From Cetobacterium somerae (lineage in GTDB: Bacteria > Fusobacteriota > Fusobacteriia > Fusobacteriales > Fusobacteriaceae), in the NCBI RefSeq assembly GCF_022430525.1, contig NZ_CP092519.1, positions 248,001 to 312,000 of the forward strand: 64,000 nucleotides of DNA, given 5' to 3'. Made by a program: the position numbers and the translations under genes. The notes under the pieces are model-generated. The model saw only the letters and a list, made by a program, of their open reading frames with translations. It did not search any database and was not told where the DNA came from. Positions 7,989-17,753 of the stretch are shown piece by piece (the stretch's first letter is position 1; each line of letters begins with the position of its first letter).

Positions 7989-10900
7989 ATGAAAGCGAAA
8001 GAGAAAATGGTATTGTTAGGAATCTTTCTATTATTTTCTAGCAAAAGTTTGGTGAGTTATTCAATTCCAGTTACAAGTGAGAATAATAATGATTTAACTA
8101 TTACAAGTGGAACAGCAATAGAGGCTAATAAAAATCATAATAGAGTAAATAATGCAACTATAACAGTTAGTGGAGACAAGACTGTTGGGATGAAAGCAAA
8201 CAACTACTCATCTGGAGATCCATCAATAGTTGAAAATAGAGGAACTATAAATGTAACTGCAGGAGCGGGAACAATAGGAATGCAGGCAGCAGGGAGCGGG
8301 ACCCAAGCTATAAATGCAGGTACAATAACTCATAATGGTAATAATTCAACATCAAATGCAATGTTAGCTCAAAATGGTGGATACTTAGAAAATAATGGAA
8401 CTATTGAAATTTCAGGAACTAATGCATCTGGAATGGCAGCAGATAAAGATGGATCATCATTAAAAAATACAGGAACAATAGTAGTAGATAAAAATGCAAA
8501 AGGAATAAAGTTAACAAATGGAGCAAGAGGGCTAAACTCTGGGAAAATAGATGTAAAAAATGGAACAGGAATGTCAATTGAGACAGGATCGATCGGAGAA
8601 AATAAAGGTAAAATAAATATATCAGGAAACGGAACAGGTATATTAGTAACAGGAGGAAGCGAAGGTTTAAATAGCGGAATAATAACCTTAAATAATGCTA
8701 ATTCGACAGGAATGATAATAGGAAATACAAATTCTCAAGGAAAAGGAGAAAATACGGGAGATATTTATGTTTCAGGAGATAAATCAACAGGGATGTCAAT
8801 TTTAAATGGAAGTTCTGGAATAAATAGTGGAACTATAAATGTTACCGCAGGAGAATTTACTTCAGGAATGAAAGTTGATGGAGTAAATAGTACAGGGACG
8901 AATAATGGAGCTATAATTCATACAGGAAATGGAAAGACATCAAATGCCATGTTAGCTCAGAATGGTGGATACTTAGAAAATAATGGAACTATTGAAATTT
9001 CAGGAACTAATGCATCAGGAATGACAGCAGATAAAAATGAGTCATCATTAAAAAATACAGGAACAATATTAGTAGATGGAAATGCAAAAGGAATAAAAAT
9101 AGTTGGAGCAACAGGGTTAAATACAGGAAAAATAGATGTAAAAAATGGAACAGGAATGTCAATTGAAACAGGGGCGAAGGGAGAAAATACAGGAGAAATA
9201 AATGTATTAGGAAAAGGAACGGGGATATCGATAGCTGGTGGAAGCGAAGGTTTAAATAGTGGAATAATAAAGTTAAGCAGTGCTAATTCAACAGGAGTAT
9301 CTGTTAGTAATAGTAAAGGTAAAAATACAGGAGATATCCATGTAACAGGAAATAGTTCAACAGGAATGTCGGTAACAGGAGGCGGAACAGGAGTAAATAA
9401 TGGAAATATTTATGTAACTGCTAATCAATATACATCGGGAATGAAAGTTGATGGGGCAGGTAGTGTTGGAATAAACAACGGAACTATAATTCACACAGGA
9501 GATGGTCAAACATCGAATGCAATGCTAGCTCAAAATGGTGGATATTTAGAAAATAATGGAACTGTTGAAGTCTCAGGAGTAAACGCATCTGGAATGGCAG
9601 CAGATGGAAATAGTTCATCATTAAAAAATACAGGAACAATAGTGGTAGATAAGAATGCAAAAGGAATAAAATTAACAAATGGAGCAATAGGAATAAGTTC
9701 TGGGAAAATAGATGTAAAAAATGGAACAGGAGTATCGATCGAATCTTCATCTAAAGGAGAAAATAATGGAGATATTTATGTAACAGGAGATAAATCAGTA
9801 GGAATATCAATTACGGCTGGAAGTGAAGGGGTAAATACAGGAAACATTTATGTAACTGGACAAGAGTTTACTTCAGGAATGCAAGTAGTAGGAAGTGGTT
9901 CTAAAGGAATAAATAATGGAGCTATAATTCATACAGGAAATGGAAAAACATCGAATGCGATGTTAGCCCAAACGGGTGGATATTTAGAAAATAATGGAGC
10001 CATTGAAGTTTCAGAAGTAAATGCATCTGGAATGGCAGCAGATGGGAACAATTCATCATTAAAAAATACAGGAACAATAATAGTAGATAAAAAAGCAAGG
10101 GGAATAAAATTAAGTGGTGGAGCTAATGGAATAAGTAGTGGAAAGATAGATGTAAAAGAAGGAACAGGTATCTCAATTGAAACAGGTGCAAAAGGTGAGA
10201 ATCAAGGAGATATTTATGTAACAGGAAATTCTTCTTATGGAATTGCAATTAGTGGAAAAGGTGAAGGAGTAAACAATGGAAATATCTATATTTCAGGAAA
10301 ACAGTATACATCAGGAATGAAGGTAGATGGAGTAGGAAGTATAGGAATAAATAATGGAGTAATAATTCATGAAGGAGATGGTCAAACATCAAATGCAATG
10401 TTGGCTCAAACGGGAGGATACATTGAAAATAACAGATTCATTCAAGTATCCGCAGTAAATGCATCTGGAATGGCAGCAGATAAAGAAGGGTCATCACTAA
10501 AAAATCAAGGAGATATTTTAGTTTTAAATAAAGCAAAAGGAATAAAATTAAGCAATGGAGCTAGTGGAATAAGCAGCGGAAAGATAGTTGTAGAAGAGGG
10601 AACAGGAGTTTCAGTTGAAACAGGTGCAAAAGGTGAAAATCAAGGAGATATTTCAATAACAGGAAACTCTTCGTCAGGAATTTCGATTTCAGGAGCTGGA
10701 GAAGGAATAAATACAGGAAATATTTATGTTTCAGGAAAACAATATACAGCTGGAATAAAGGCGGATGGATTAGGAAGCATAGGAATAAATAATGGAACAA
10801 TAATCCATGAGGGAGATGGCCAAACATCAAATGCAGTTTTAGCTCAAGGAGGAGCAACTGTTGAAAATAATGGTTTAATACAAACATCAGGAATAAATAC

Positions 10901-13900
10901 ATCAGCTATGAGTGCAACTGGAGTGGATAGTAAAGTTCTAAATAATGCAACTGGAAAAATAACAGTATTTGATAAAGCTCTAGGGATGAAGATAGAGAAG
11001 AACGGGTATGGAGAGAACTCAGGAATCATATCTAATAATAGTACTGGAATCGGAATGGATATAAGATCAGAATCTTCTGGAAAAAATAGTGGTCTAATAG
11101 AAAATTATTCTGTAAGTTCAGGGGTTAAAGTAGCAGGTCAACTTATAAATACAGGAGAAATAAAGAACTATAACTTTGGAAATGCAGTTTTAGTAAGCAA
11201 TGGAACATTTATAAATGAAGGTGGAGTAATAGATGGTGGATATGGAGTTGCAATAAAATCAGAAGTTCTTAGATTGAAAGATCCAGTAACAGGAAAATAT
11301 TATGATGCTCCAACAAATAATAATGTAGTATTAAAAGGTGGGGAAATAAAAGGTACTATTGAAGGTGGAGTAGGAATAGATGCTTTATTTTTTCAGGGAG
11401 ATAATAATATATCAGATATGAGGATAGAAAATTATGAAATTTTATCAGCAGCTGGTGGAAATAGTAAAATAGATAATTCTTTTATTGATTTGGAATATAG
11501 CCAAGGAAATAAAGGATATTTTGATGAAAATAAAAATAAACTTGAAAGTGAAGGCGTTATAACATCAGATAAAGGGAAATTAGAAATTTCTAATAGTACA
11601 TTAGTTATCGATTTTAAAAATTCTTTAACAGATAAAACTTTAGAAAATTCAATAATTTCGGCAGATAAATTGATATTAAATGGAGATGTAAAGTTTTCAT
11701 TTATTTCGGGTGATGGAAGAACTGAATTTAATTTATCAGAAGCTTTTGGTGGAGTAGATATTGAAATGGGTGAAAATGCAGATATAAAATCATCTGTAAT
11801 TTGGAACTATGAAGTAAAGGATGGGAATGTAATAGCTAAGAAAAATAGCTATGGAGATATATTAACAACATCTAAATTATCTAAGTTTGCTACTTTATTA
11901 GAGGGAGATAGAATAGAGAAGAGTGCTTTAGAAACTAAAGCTATAGATAAATCTTTAATCTATGCTGTTTCTGATGCAGAGCAACTTCAAACAGCTGGAG
12001 AATTTACAAATGCTATGAAACAACTTTCAGGAGGAGTTTACGGTTATATGGCTGATATAGCTTCTATAAACTCAAGAACTTTATCAAAAAGAATGATGGA
12101 TAGAGTAAATCAAAGTGATTTTACTAGAGAAAGAGCAACAAATTCATCAACACAAGATGTGATATATATGGATAATAATCATAGAATCAACGGATTAATG
12201 GACGTTTCATACATAGAGCATGGAATTTTAGGGGTTACAGAAAAACAAATTGAAAACAATGCTAAATTAGGGTTGATGTATGGAGGATCTAATGGAAAAG
12301 TTAAGTTCGAAGGTGGAGAATATGGAAGTGCAGATTTAAATAACATCTATGTTGGAGGATATTATAATTATAAATTTACAGATAGATTCTCTTTAACATC
12401 AAATGCTAGAATAACAAATTCATTTAATTCGTTAAAGAGAACAGTAAACTATGGAAATACTTACGGAAATTTTGATTCTACTTTCCCGACTTATGGTTTT
12501 GGACTTGGAACAGTAGCAGCGTACAATGTTTTGAAAGACGATTATAAAGTTGGAGTTTATGGAGGAATAGATTGGACTAAAATAGTTCAAGGGAATATAA
12601 CAGAAGATCCTATACCAAATGGAAAAACACAAAATGAGTTAGCTGTAAATAGTAATGGAACTGTAGATGAAGAATTTTATGATTCTGTTGTTCCAAAAGC
12701 TGGAATTCTTTTAGAAAAAACAGGTTATTTATTTGGAAAAAAATATATTGTTGGTGGAAACTTTGAGTACGAAACAGAGTTAGGAAATATTAAAGATGGA
12801 AAAGTATTAAAACTTCAAGGGTTGTCTCAAAAGCATAGAATAGAAACAACAAAAATGGAAAATATGTTATCATATAATATTTTTGCATCATTAAATTTAA
12901 CAGAGGATTTCTCACTTTTGGGAAGTTATACTTCTACAAAATCAAAAGAATATGATTCAGACAGTTTAACTGTAGGCGGAAAATATAAATTTAACTCAGT
13001 GGGAGATGTTGTAAATACATATTTTGACAATTTATCTGGAAATAAAAGTGATAGATGGAGAGGAACAGTTAATATCTTATTAGAAGCAGAGGATGATTCA
13101 GATAGAACATATTTTGATATGGATGGGAATCCATATCCAGGTGATTATGCAGCTTCTACATTATATGCTCCAAAATTAACAATGAGTTTAAATGATTTAA
13201 AATCAAAATGGTCATACTACTTTGAAGGGTATTATAAAGATAATGAAATGTTCCAAGGGCTAAAGACAAATGAAGCAGAGCAACACGCAACAAGAGTTCA
13301 TTTAGAGGCAAGATGGAATGATACATTCTCTAGAGGAAGATACGGAATTAATATTGCATATAGAAATGAAACAAGTGAAAAACCACAAAACTATGGAAAA
13401 AAAGGATTTAGAGAAGTAAAAAGAGGAGTTCATCAAATTAGACTTACTCCAAACTTTATATATAATTTAGGTAACGGATTTGCTTTAAATGGAAGTTTTA
13501 CAAATATATATGAGTATAACTATATTGGAGATAAGGAGGGACAAGGGGATTTCATAATGGAAAATCAAGGTGGAATAGACTATTCTGGACTTATGCCAAG
13601 AGCGTTTATGAGATTAAACCTATTTAGAGAAGATACATGGCATGATCATAACAATGCAACAGAAAGAAAAAGATTAACTCAGATTAGACCAACTTTTAGA
13701 TATTTCTTTGGAAATGGAGCCTATACTCAGTTAGAAGCAAGATTCCCTATATACAATGGTGGTTACTCTAATGACACAAGAACTCAAATAATAAAATCTG
13801 AAAATTATGAAACAAGATATGGAATAAAATATATTCAACCTTTAGCACCAGGACTTACAGGAACAATAGGAGTTACACTATTAACAATAAAAGCTAAAAA

Positions 13901-13970
13901 TAAAGCAACAGGTAATGAAAATAGATATCACTCATTTAGACCGATGGTTGGAGTAAGTTATAGCTTTTAA
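7989..13970 (+). CDS. Giant autotransporter with repeat passenger and apparent second C-terminal barrel
   Basis: This 1993-residue protein has a signal peptide (MKAKEKMVLLGIFLLFSSKS) and a passenger of beta-helix-like NNGTI/NTGDI repeats up to about residue 1100. A less repetitive part and a helical linker around SRTLSKRMMDRVNQ follow. Residues about 1391-1668 form a normal-sized autotransporter barrel ending LTVGGKYKF. The chain then continues 325 residues with about 12 further amphipathic strands, ending in a second outer-membrane-type terminus, GVSYSF. Single barrels of about 280 residues are usual. The second barrel resembles small oligosaccharide porins (KdgM-like) in size and pattern, which I cannot confirm. 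The gene lies 16 bp before a secreted PL8 lyase. Likely roles are binding GAG at the surface and perhaps its uptake. Confidence 0.85.
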   Translation: MKAKEKMVLLGIFLLFSSKSLVSYSIPVTSENNNDLTITSGTAIEANKNHNRVNNATITVSGDKTVGMKANNYSSGDPSIVENRGTINVTAGAGTIGMQAAGSGTQAINAGTITHNGNNSTSNAMLAQNGGYLENNGTIEISGTNASGMAADKDGSSLKNTGTIVVDKNAKGIKLTNGARGLNSGKIDVKNGTGMSIETGSIGENKGKINISGNGTGILVTGGSEGLNSGIITLNNANSTGMIIGNTNSQGKGENTGDIYVSGDKSTGMSILNGSSGINSGTINVTAGEFTSGMKVDGVNSTGTNNGAIIHTGNGKTSNAMLAQNGGYLENNGTIEISGTNASGMTADKNESSLKNTGTILVDGNAKGIKIVGATGLNTGKIDVKNGTGMSIETGAKGENTGEINVLGKGTGISIAGGSEGLNSGIIKLSSANSTGVSVSNSKGKNTGDIHVTGNSSTGMSVTGGGTGVNNGNIYVTANQYTSGMKVDGAGSVGINNGTIIHTGDGQTSNAMLAQNGGYLENNGTVEVSGVNASGMAADGNSSSLKNTGTIVVDKNAKGIKLTNGAIGISSGKIDVKNGTGVSIESSSKGENNGDIYVTGDKSVGISITAGSEGVNTGNIYVTGQEFTSGMQVVGSGSKGINNGAIIHTGNGKTSNAMLAQTGGYLENNGAIEVSEVNASGMAADGNNSSLKNTGTIIVDKKARGIKLSGGANGISSGKIDVKEGTGISIETGAKGENQGDIYVTGNSSYGIAISGKGEGVNNGNIYISGKQYTSGMKVDGVGSIGINNGVIIHEGDGQTSNAMLAQTGGYIENNRFIQVSAVNASGMAADKEGSSLKNQGDILVLNKAKGIKLSNGASGISSGKIVVEEGTGVSVETGAKGENQGDISITGNSSSGISISGAGEGINTGNIYVSGKQYTAGIKADGLGSIGINNGTIIHEGDGQTSNAVLAQGGATVENNGLIQTSGINTSAMSATGVDSKVLNNATGKITVFDKALGMKIEKNGYGENSGIISNNSTGIGMDIRSESSGKNSGLIENYSVSSGVKVAGQLINTGEIKNYNFGNAVLVSNGTFINEGGVIDGGYGVAIKSEVLRLKDPVTGKYYDAPTNNNVVLKGGEIKGTIEGGVGIDALFFQGDNNISDMRIENYEILSAAGGNSKIDNSFIDLEYSQGNKGYFDENKNKLESEGVITSDKGKLEISNSTLVIDFKNSLTDKTLENSIISADKLILNGDVKFSFISGDGRTEFNLSEAFGGVDIEMGENADIKSSVIWNYEVKDGNVIAKKNSYGDILTTSKLSKFATLLEGDRIEKSALETKAIDKSLIYAVSDAEQLQTAGEFTNAMKQLSGGVYGYMADIASINSRTLSKRMMDRVNQSDFTRERATNSSTQDVIYMDNNHRINGLMDVSYIEHGILGVTEKQIENNAKLGLMYGGSNGKVKFEGGEYGSADLNNIYVGGYYNYKFTDRFSLTSNARITNSFNSLKRTVNYGNTYGNFDSTFPTYGFGLGTVAAYNVLKDDYKVGVYGGIDWTKIVQGNITEDPIPNGKTQNELAVNSNGTVDEEFYDSVVPKAGILLEKTGYLFGKKYIVGGNFEYETELGNIKDGKVLKLQGLSQKHRIETTKMENMLSYNIFASLNLTEDFSLLGSYTSTKSKEYDSDSLTVGGKYKFNSVGDVVNTYFDNLSGNKSDRWRGTVNILLEAEDDSDRTYFDMDGNPYPGDYAASTLYAPKLTMSLNDLKSKWSYYFEGYYKDNEMFQGLKTNEAEQHATRVHLEARWNDTFSRGRYGINIAYRNETSEKPQNYGKKGFREVKRGVHQIRLTPNFIYNLGNGFALNGSFTNIYEYNYIGDKEGQGDFIMENQGGIDYSGLMPRAFMRLNLFREDTWHDHNNATERKRLTQIRPTFRYFFGNGAYTQLEARFPIYNGGYSNDTRTQIIKSENYETRYGIKYIQPLAPGLTGTIGVTLLTIKAKNKATGNENRYHSFRPMVGVSYSF
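8230..10990 (+). repeat. Tandem repeats within the autotransporter passenger
   Basis: The segment encoding SNAMLAQNGGYLENNG recurs at 8352, 8940, 9513, 9951, 10389 and 10827. The last four are exactly 438 bp (146 codons) apart. The first two intervals are 588 and 573 bp because they carry an extra block of about 45-50 codons. All intervals are multiples of three, so copy number can change without loss of frame. Confidence 0.9.
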
Positions 13971-13986
13971 TTAAAGGGGGAGAAAG

Positions 13987-16281
13987 TTGAAAAAAAAGAT
14001 AATATTAATGATGCTTTTATCAATATGTATAGTTCAAGCAAATGAAAAGAATACAACTAAAGATAATCCAAATAAACAGATAGTTACAAATATATCAAAA
14101 GTGTCTCAAAGTGAAAAAGAAGATTTTAAAAATATGAGATTAAAATGGGCAGAATTTTTAACAGGAAAAGAGAGTTTAGAACTAGAAAGTCCAAAAGTAA
14201 AAAAAGATACAATTAGTACTTTAAACAATATGGGCAGAAAAAATTTAGAAAATTATAACTATGATGAAGCAAGAATGTCAATATACTCAGATTTAGAGGA
14301 TATGAAAAGTGGAGTTCAAATTCAAACAACTTATGAAAGATTAAAAAATTTAAGTAAAGCCTATGTAGTTCCAGGAACAAATTTTTACAAAGATGAAAAA
14401 ATAAAAAAAGAAATTTTAAATTCTTTAGAGTGGCTTCATAAAAATGCCTATTATGAAGGAGCTCCAGAATATGGGAACTGGTGGCAGTGGGAGTTAGGAA
14501 TACCTAAAAATATAAATGAAATAGTAGCAATTATGTACGATGAGATTCCACCAGAAAATAGAATGAAGTATTTAAAAACATCACAATATTTTCAGCCGTA
14601 TGCAAAATATTCAGGGTATAGCCCATCTGCTAAATACTCTTCATCACCAGAATTGAGAGTCTCAACAGGTGGAAATAGAATGGATACATCTATAATATCT
14701 TTCACACGTGGATTTTTAATGGAAGATAGAGAGCAAGTTTTAGATGGAGTTTCAGCAGTTGCAGATGTGGGAGAGTATGTTGCTTCAGGGGATGGATTCT
14801 ACAAAGATTCATCTTTTGTACAACATGGAAATATTGCTTATAACGGAACATATGCCTCAGTATTGTTTAATGGATTAGGTTCAATTTTATATCTTACATC
14901 AGGAACTCAATATGAAATGAAAGATGAAAGATTAAATAATATATATGATTCAATAACAGATGGATACTCATATCTTTTAATAAATGGTGGAGTAACAGAT
15001 GCAGTTAGTGGTAGATCTATTTCAAGGGACGGAAGTAATGAACTTGAAAGAGGTAGAGGTCTTGTAACTTCGATAGCTATGATATCAGAGGGAGCCCCTG
15101 AACCATATAAAAGTAAGATAAGAAAGCTTGTAAAAAAAGCTTTAGATGAGAATACCTCTTATAAGACAACTGAAAAAATATATAATTTAAAATTAAAAGA
15201 GATAATGAAAGATATAGAAATAAATGAGAAATATGAAAAAATAAATGAGCCTAAAAGTAAGGTTTTCTGGGGGATGGATAGAGTTGTTCATTTAGGTCCT
15301 GAAAACATAAAGTTTGTTATAGGTATGCATTCATCTAGAATTGGAAATTATGAAACAATGAATGGAGAGAATAAAAAAGGTTGGTATACAGGAGATGGAG
15401 TTACGTACATTTATGGTGAAAACTCAGATAAATCTAAAGATTTTTGGGCAACTGTTGATATGTACCATCTTCCGGGAGTAACAGCTAGTATAAAGGAAAG
15501 AAAAGATGGGTCAGGAGAGAGAAGACATAAAGTTAAGATGAGTCCAAAATCTTTTGTGGGAGGAGTAACTACAGGAAAAGTAACTTTAGCTGCAATGGAT
15601 TTTCTTTCATGGAATAATCAAACTTCTGGTAAAAAATCATGGTTTTTAATAGATAACACGATGTTTGCAATGGGTTCTAATATTAGTAGTTCAGATGGAG
15701 AAATACATACAACTATTGACAATAGAATTATAGATGGAGAAAACTTTAAATATACGCTGTTATCAGATGAGGAGATAGTAACAAAAAAAGAGATTAGAAT
15801 AGGAAGTTGGGAAAATATAGGTGGAAAAAGTGAAGCTCCAATAGAGGTTGAATATATAACAACTTATATAAATCATGGGAAAAATCCAAAAAATGTAGGT
15901 TATTTTTATAGTGTAGGTTTAGATGAAATATCTAAAAATGATATTGTTATATTATCTCAAAACGATAAAGCTCATGGTATAAAAGTTAAAGATTATACAG
16001 GGATAAACTTTTGGCAAGATAATCAGTATAAAGTTGATAAATATAAGAGTTTTAGTACATTGTCTTTATTAGCTTTAGAAAAAGATAATACATTAGAGCT
16101 TTGGGTAAGTGATCCAACTCAACTTTCAAATGTAATGTCTATTTTAGAAATAGATGGTGCTTATAAATTAGTTGAAACTACTGATAAAAATTTAAAGATA
16201 AGAACAGAGAAAAATAAAACTATTTTAAAAGTAGATAATATTAGAAGTGGGGAAACAAAATATATAAAATTAAAAAAATAA
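13987..16281 (+). CDS. Secreted PL8 polysaccharide lyase (hyaluronate/chondroitin lyase type)
   Basis: This 764-residue protein starts with a signal peptide (MKKKIILMMLLSICIVQANE) and has complete PL8 architecture: alpha/alpha toroid, central beta domain and C-terminal domain. Expected catalytic residues are N230 (STGGNRMD), H280 and Y289 (FVQHGNIAYNGTYAS), R343/R347 (GRSISRDG) and E456/E461 (NYETMNGENKKGWYTGDG). No Cys follows the signal, so it is probably soluble and periplasmic or secreted. Translation starts at TTG 13987 behind AAAGGGGGAG, 16 bp after the autotransporter stop. It depolymerises hyaluronan or chondroitin to unsaturated disaccharides; which one cannot be told here. Confidence 0.9.
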   Translation: MKKKIILMMLLSICIVQANEKNTTKDNPNKQIVTNISKVSQSEKEDFKNMRLKWAEFLTGKESLELESPKVKKDTISTLNNMGRKNLENYNYDEARMSIYSDLEDMKSGVQIQTTYERLKNLSKAYVVPGTNFYKDEKIKKEILNSLEWLHKNAYYEGAPEYGNWWQWELGIPKNINEIVAIMYDEIPPENRMKYLKTSQYFQPYAKYSGYSPSAKYSSSPELRVSTGGNRMDTSIISFTRGFLMEDREQVLDGVSAVADVGEYVASGDGFYKDSSFVQHGNIAYNGTYASVLFNGLGSILYLTSGTQYEMKDERLNNIYDSITDGYSYLLINGGVTDAVSGRSISRDGSNELERGRGLVTSIAMISEGAPEPYKSKIRKLVKKALDENTSYKTTEKIYNLKLKEIMKDIEINEKYEKINEPKSKVFWGMDRVVHLGPENIKFVIGMHSSRIGNYETMNGENKKGWYTGDGVTYIYGENSDKSKDFWATVDMYHLPGVTASIKERKDGSGERRHKVKMSPKSFVGGVTTGKVTLAAMDFLSWNNQTSGKKSWFLIDNTMFAMGSNISSSDGEIHTTIDNRIIDGENFKYTLLSDEEIVTKKEIRIGSWENIGGKSEAPIEVEYITTYINHGKNPKNVGYFYSVGLDEISKNDIVILSQNDKAHGIKVKDYTGINFWQDNQYKVDKYKSFSTLSLLALEKDNTLELWVSDPTQLSNVMSILEIDGAYKLVETTDKNLKIRTEKNKTILKVDNIRSGETKYIKLKK

Positions 16282-16292
16282 AATAATTAATA

Positions 16293-16345
16293 AAAAACCT
16301 TCTAAAGAAATGATTTTATATCATGAAAATTTAGAAGGTTTTTAA
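16293..16345 (+). terminator. Hairpin between lyase and sulfatase genes
   Basis: Fourteen-base arms (16293-16306 and 16330-16343) end in a T run, with a smaller hairpin in the loop. Only about 20 bases separate it from the sulfatase GTG, with no room for a promoter, so it probably acts as a leaky terminator that lowers downstream expression. Confidence 0.75.
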
Positions 16346-16366
16346 AAATTAAGAGGAGGTGTTTTA

Positions 16367-17740
16367 GTGAAGAAAAATTTAGTTTTTATAACAACAGATC
16401 ATCAAAGAGCAGATACTATTGGGATGATACAAAATGGTAAAGAGGTAACTCCAAATTTAAATAGATTAACAGCAGAGGGATTTGATTTTAAAAGAGCTTA
16501 TACAACGTGTCCATTATGTGTTCCAGCTAGAACTGCCTTAGCAACAGGACGATTTCCTACTAGAAATAATGTAGTGATAAATGATTTGAAGAATATACCA
16601 GAAATAACGAAAAATAGTAAAACAATTCATGAATATCTATTTGAAAATGGATATAACGTAAGTCATTTTGGAATGCAACATATAACTTTAAAACCATCTT
16701 TAGAAGATAGAGTTAAATTTAAAAGAATTTTAACAGATGATGATTATGAAAAAATATGTAAGAGAGAGAACATCCCACTATTTGGAGTTGTTGAAGATAG
16801 AGTTAAAGTTAGTGAAAGACATGGAGATATATATGAAGATAGACAGTACACAGGATCAAGAGTTTCACTTTTTGAAAAATCAGAAAATCTATTTAGAGAT
16901 AGAGTTTATATTGATAATGCACTCAATTATTTAGATAGTGAAGCTTTTGAAAAACCTATAGGGATGTTTATAAATATCTGGGCTCCTCATCCACCTTTTA
17001 GAGTTTTAAAGGAACTTATGGATAGATTTCCAGATCCAGAATTACCTGAAAATATAAATAAAATATGTGAAGATGAACCACCTAAAAGAAGAGAGGGAAT
17101 AGCAGCACAGCTAGCTGAGGAGAAAGACTTAGAGCATTGGAAAGATGTATGGCGAGCATATTTAGGCTTAACTAATTATGCAGATGAGCTAATTGGGGAG
17201 ATAATTGAGAAGTTAAAGGAAAAAGGCCAGTATGAAAATACAATGTTTGTATTTACTGCTGACCATGGGGATCATTTAGGGCAACATAAGATGTTTCAGA
17301 AAATGGAGATGTACGAGCAAAGTATAAATGTACCTTTAATAATGAAAGTACCAGAGAAAAGTGAAGTAAAAGTGGAAACGGTAGTTAGTCACTTAGATGT
17401 ACTTCCAACTATATTAGAAAGTTTAAATATAGAAAGTGATGAGGTATTTGTTGGAGAAAATATTTTAAATAATGAAACTCTAAAAAAATCTAGATATGCT
17501 TATAGTCAATATTCAGGAAATCAAGTAGCTATTGGTGATATAAGAAGGTCGATAGTGAGTAAAGAGTTTAAATACATATATGATCCTAGAGATTTAGAAG
17601 AGTTATTTAATTTGAAAAAAGATCCTTTAGAGATGAAAAATGAAGCTGGCAACATAGAGTATAAAGAGGTAAAGAAAAATTTAAAAAATCAATTGTCTCT
17701 ATTTTTAAAAGAGCAAAATGATTGGATAAATATTATATAA
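16367..17740 (+). CDS. Cytoplasmic S1-type sulfatase
   Basis: This 457-residue sulfatase has the activation motif C51-V-P-A-R55 in CPLCVPARTALATG, where the Cys is converted to formylglycine. Metal-binding segments are TTDHQRAD near the N-terminus and FTADHGDHLG in the middle. There is no signal peptide, so it acts on imported sulfated saccharides. The GTG start follows AGAGGAGGT. Its place in the GAG locus suggests desulfation of hexosamine or uronate 2-O positions, but the position attacked is not readable here. A cysteine-type sulfatase in an anaerobe needs a radical-SAM maturase (anSME), which is not in the window. Confidence 0.9.
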   Translation: MKKNLVFITTDHQRADTIGMIQNGKEVTPNLNRLTAEGFDFKRAYTTCPLCVPARTALATGRFPTRNNVVINDLKNIPEITKNSKTIHEYLFENGYNVSHFGMQHITLKPSLEDRVKFKRILTDDDYEKICKRENIPLFGVVEDRVKVSERHGDIYEDRQYTGSRVSLFEKSENLFRDRVYIDNALNYLDSEAFEKPIGMFINIWAPHPPFRVLKELMDRFPDPELPENINKICEDEPPKRREGIAAQLAEEKDLEHWKDVWRAYLGLTNYADELIGEIIEKLKEKGQYENTMFVFTADHGDHLGQHKMFQKMEMYEQSINVPLIMKVPEKSEVKVETVVSHLDVLPTILESLNIESDEVFVGENILNNETLKKSRYAYSQYSGNQVAIGDIRRSIVSKEFKYIYDPRDLEELFNLKKDPLEMKNEAGNIEYKEVKKNLKNQLSLFLKEQNDWINII

Positions 17741-17753
17741 AATGGAGGGTGTT

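Noticed and set aside
8230-10990. Regularly spaced repeats that could be mistaken for a CRISPR array or non-coding satellite
   Set aside because: Units are 438-588 bp, all in one open frame and encode beta-helix-like repeats; there are no short repeats with unique spacers.
9484-11029. Antisense open frames inside the autotransporter repeats (9484-9750, 10561-10902, 10844-11029)
   Set aside because: They arise because repeat codons lack stops on the other strand; sequences are Leu/Phe/His-rich without start signals.
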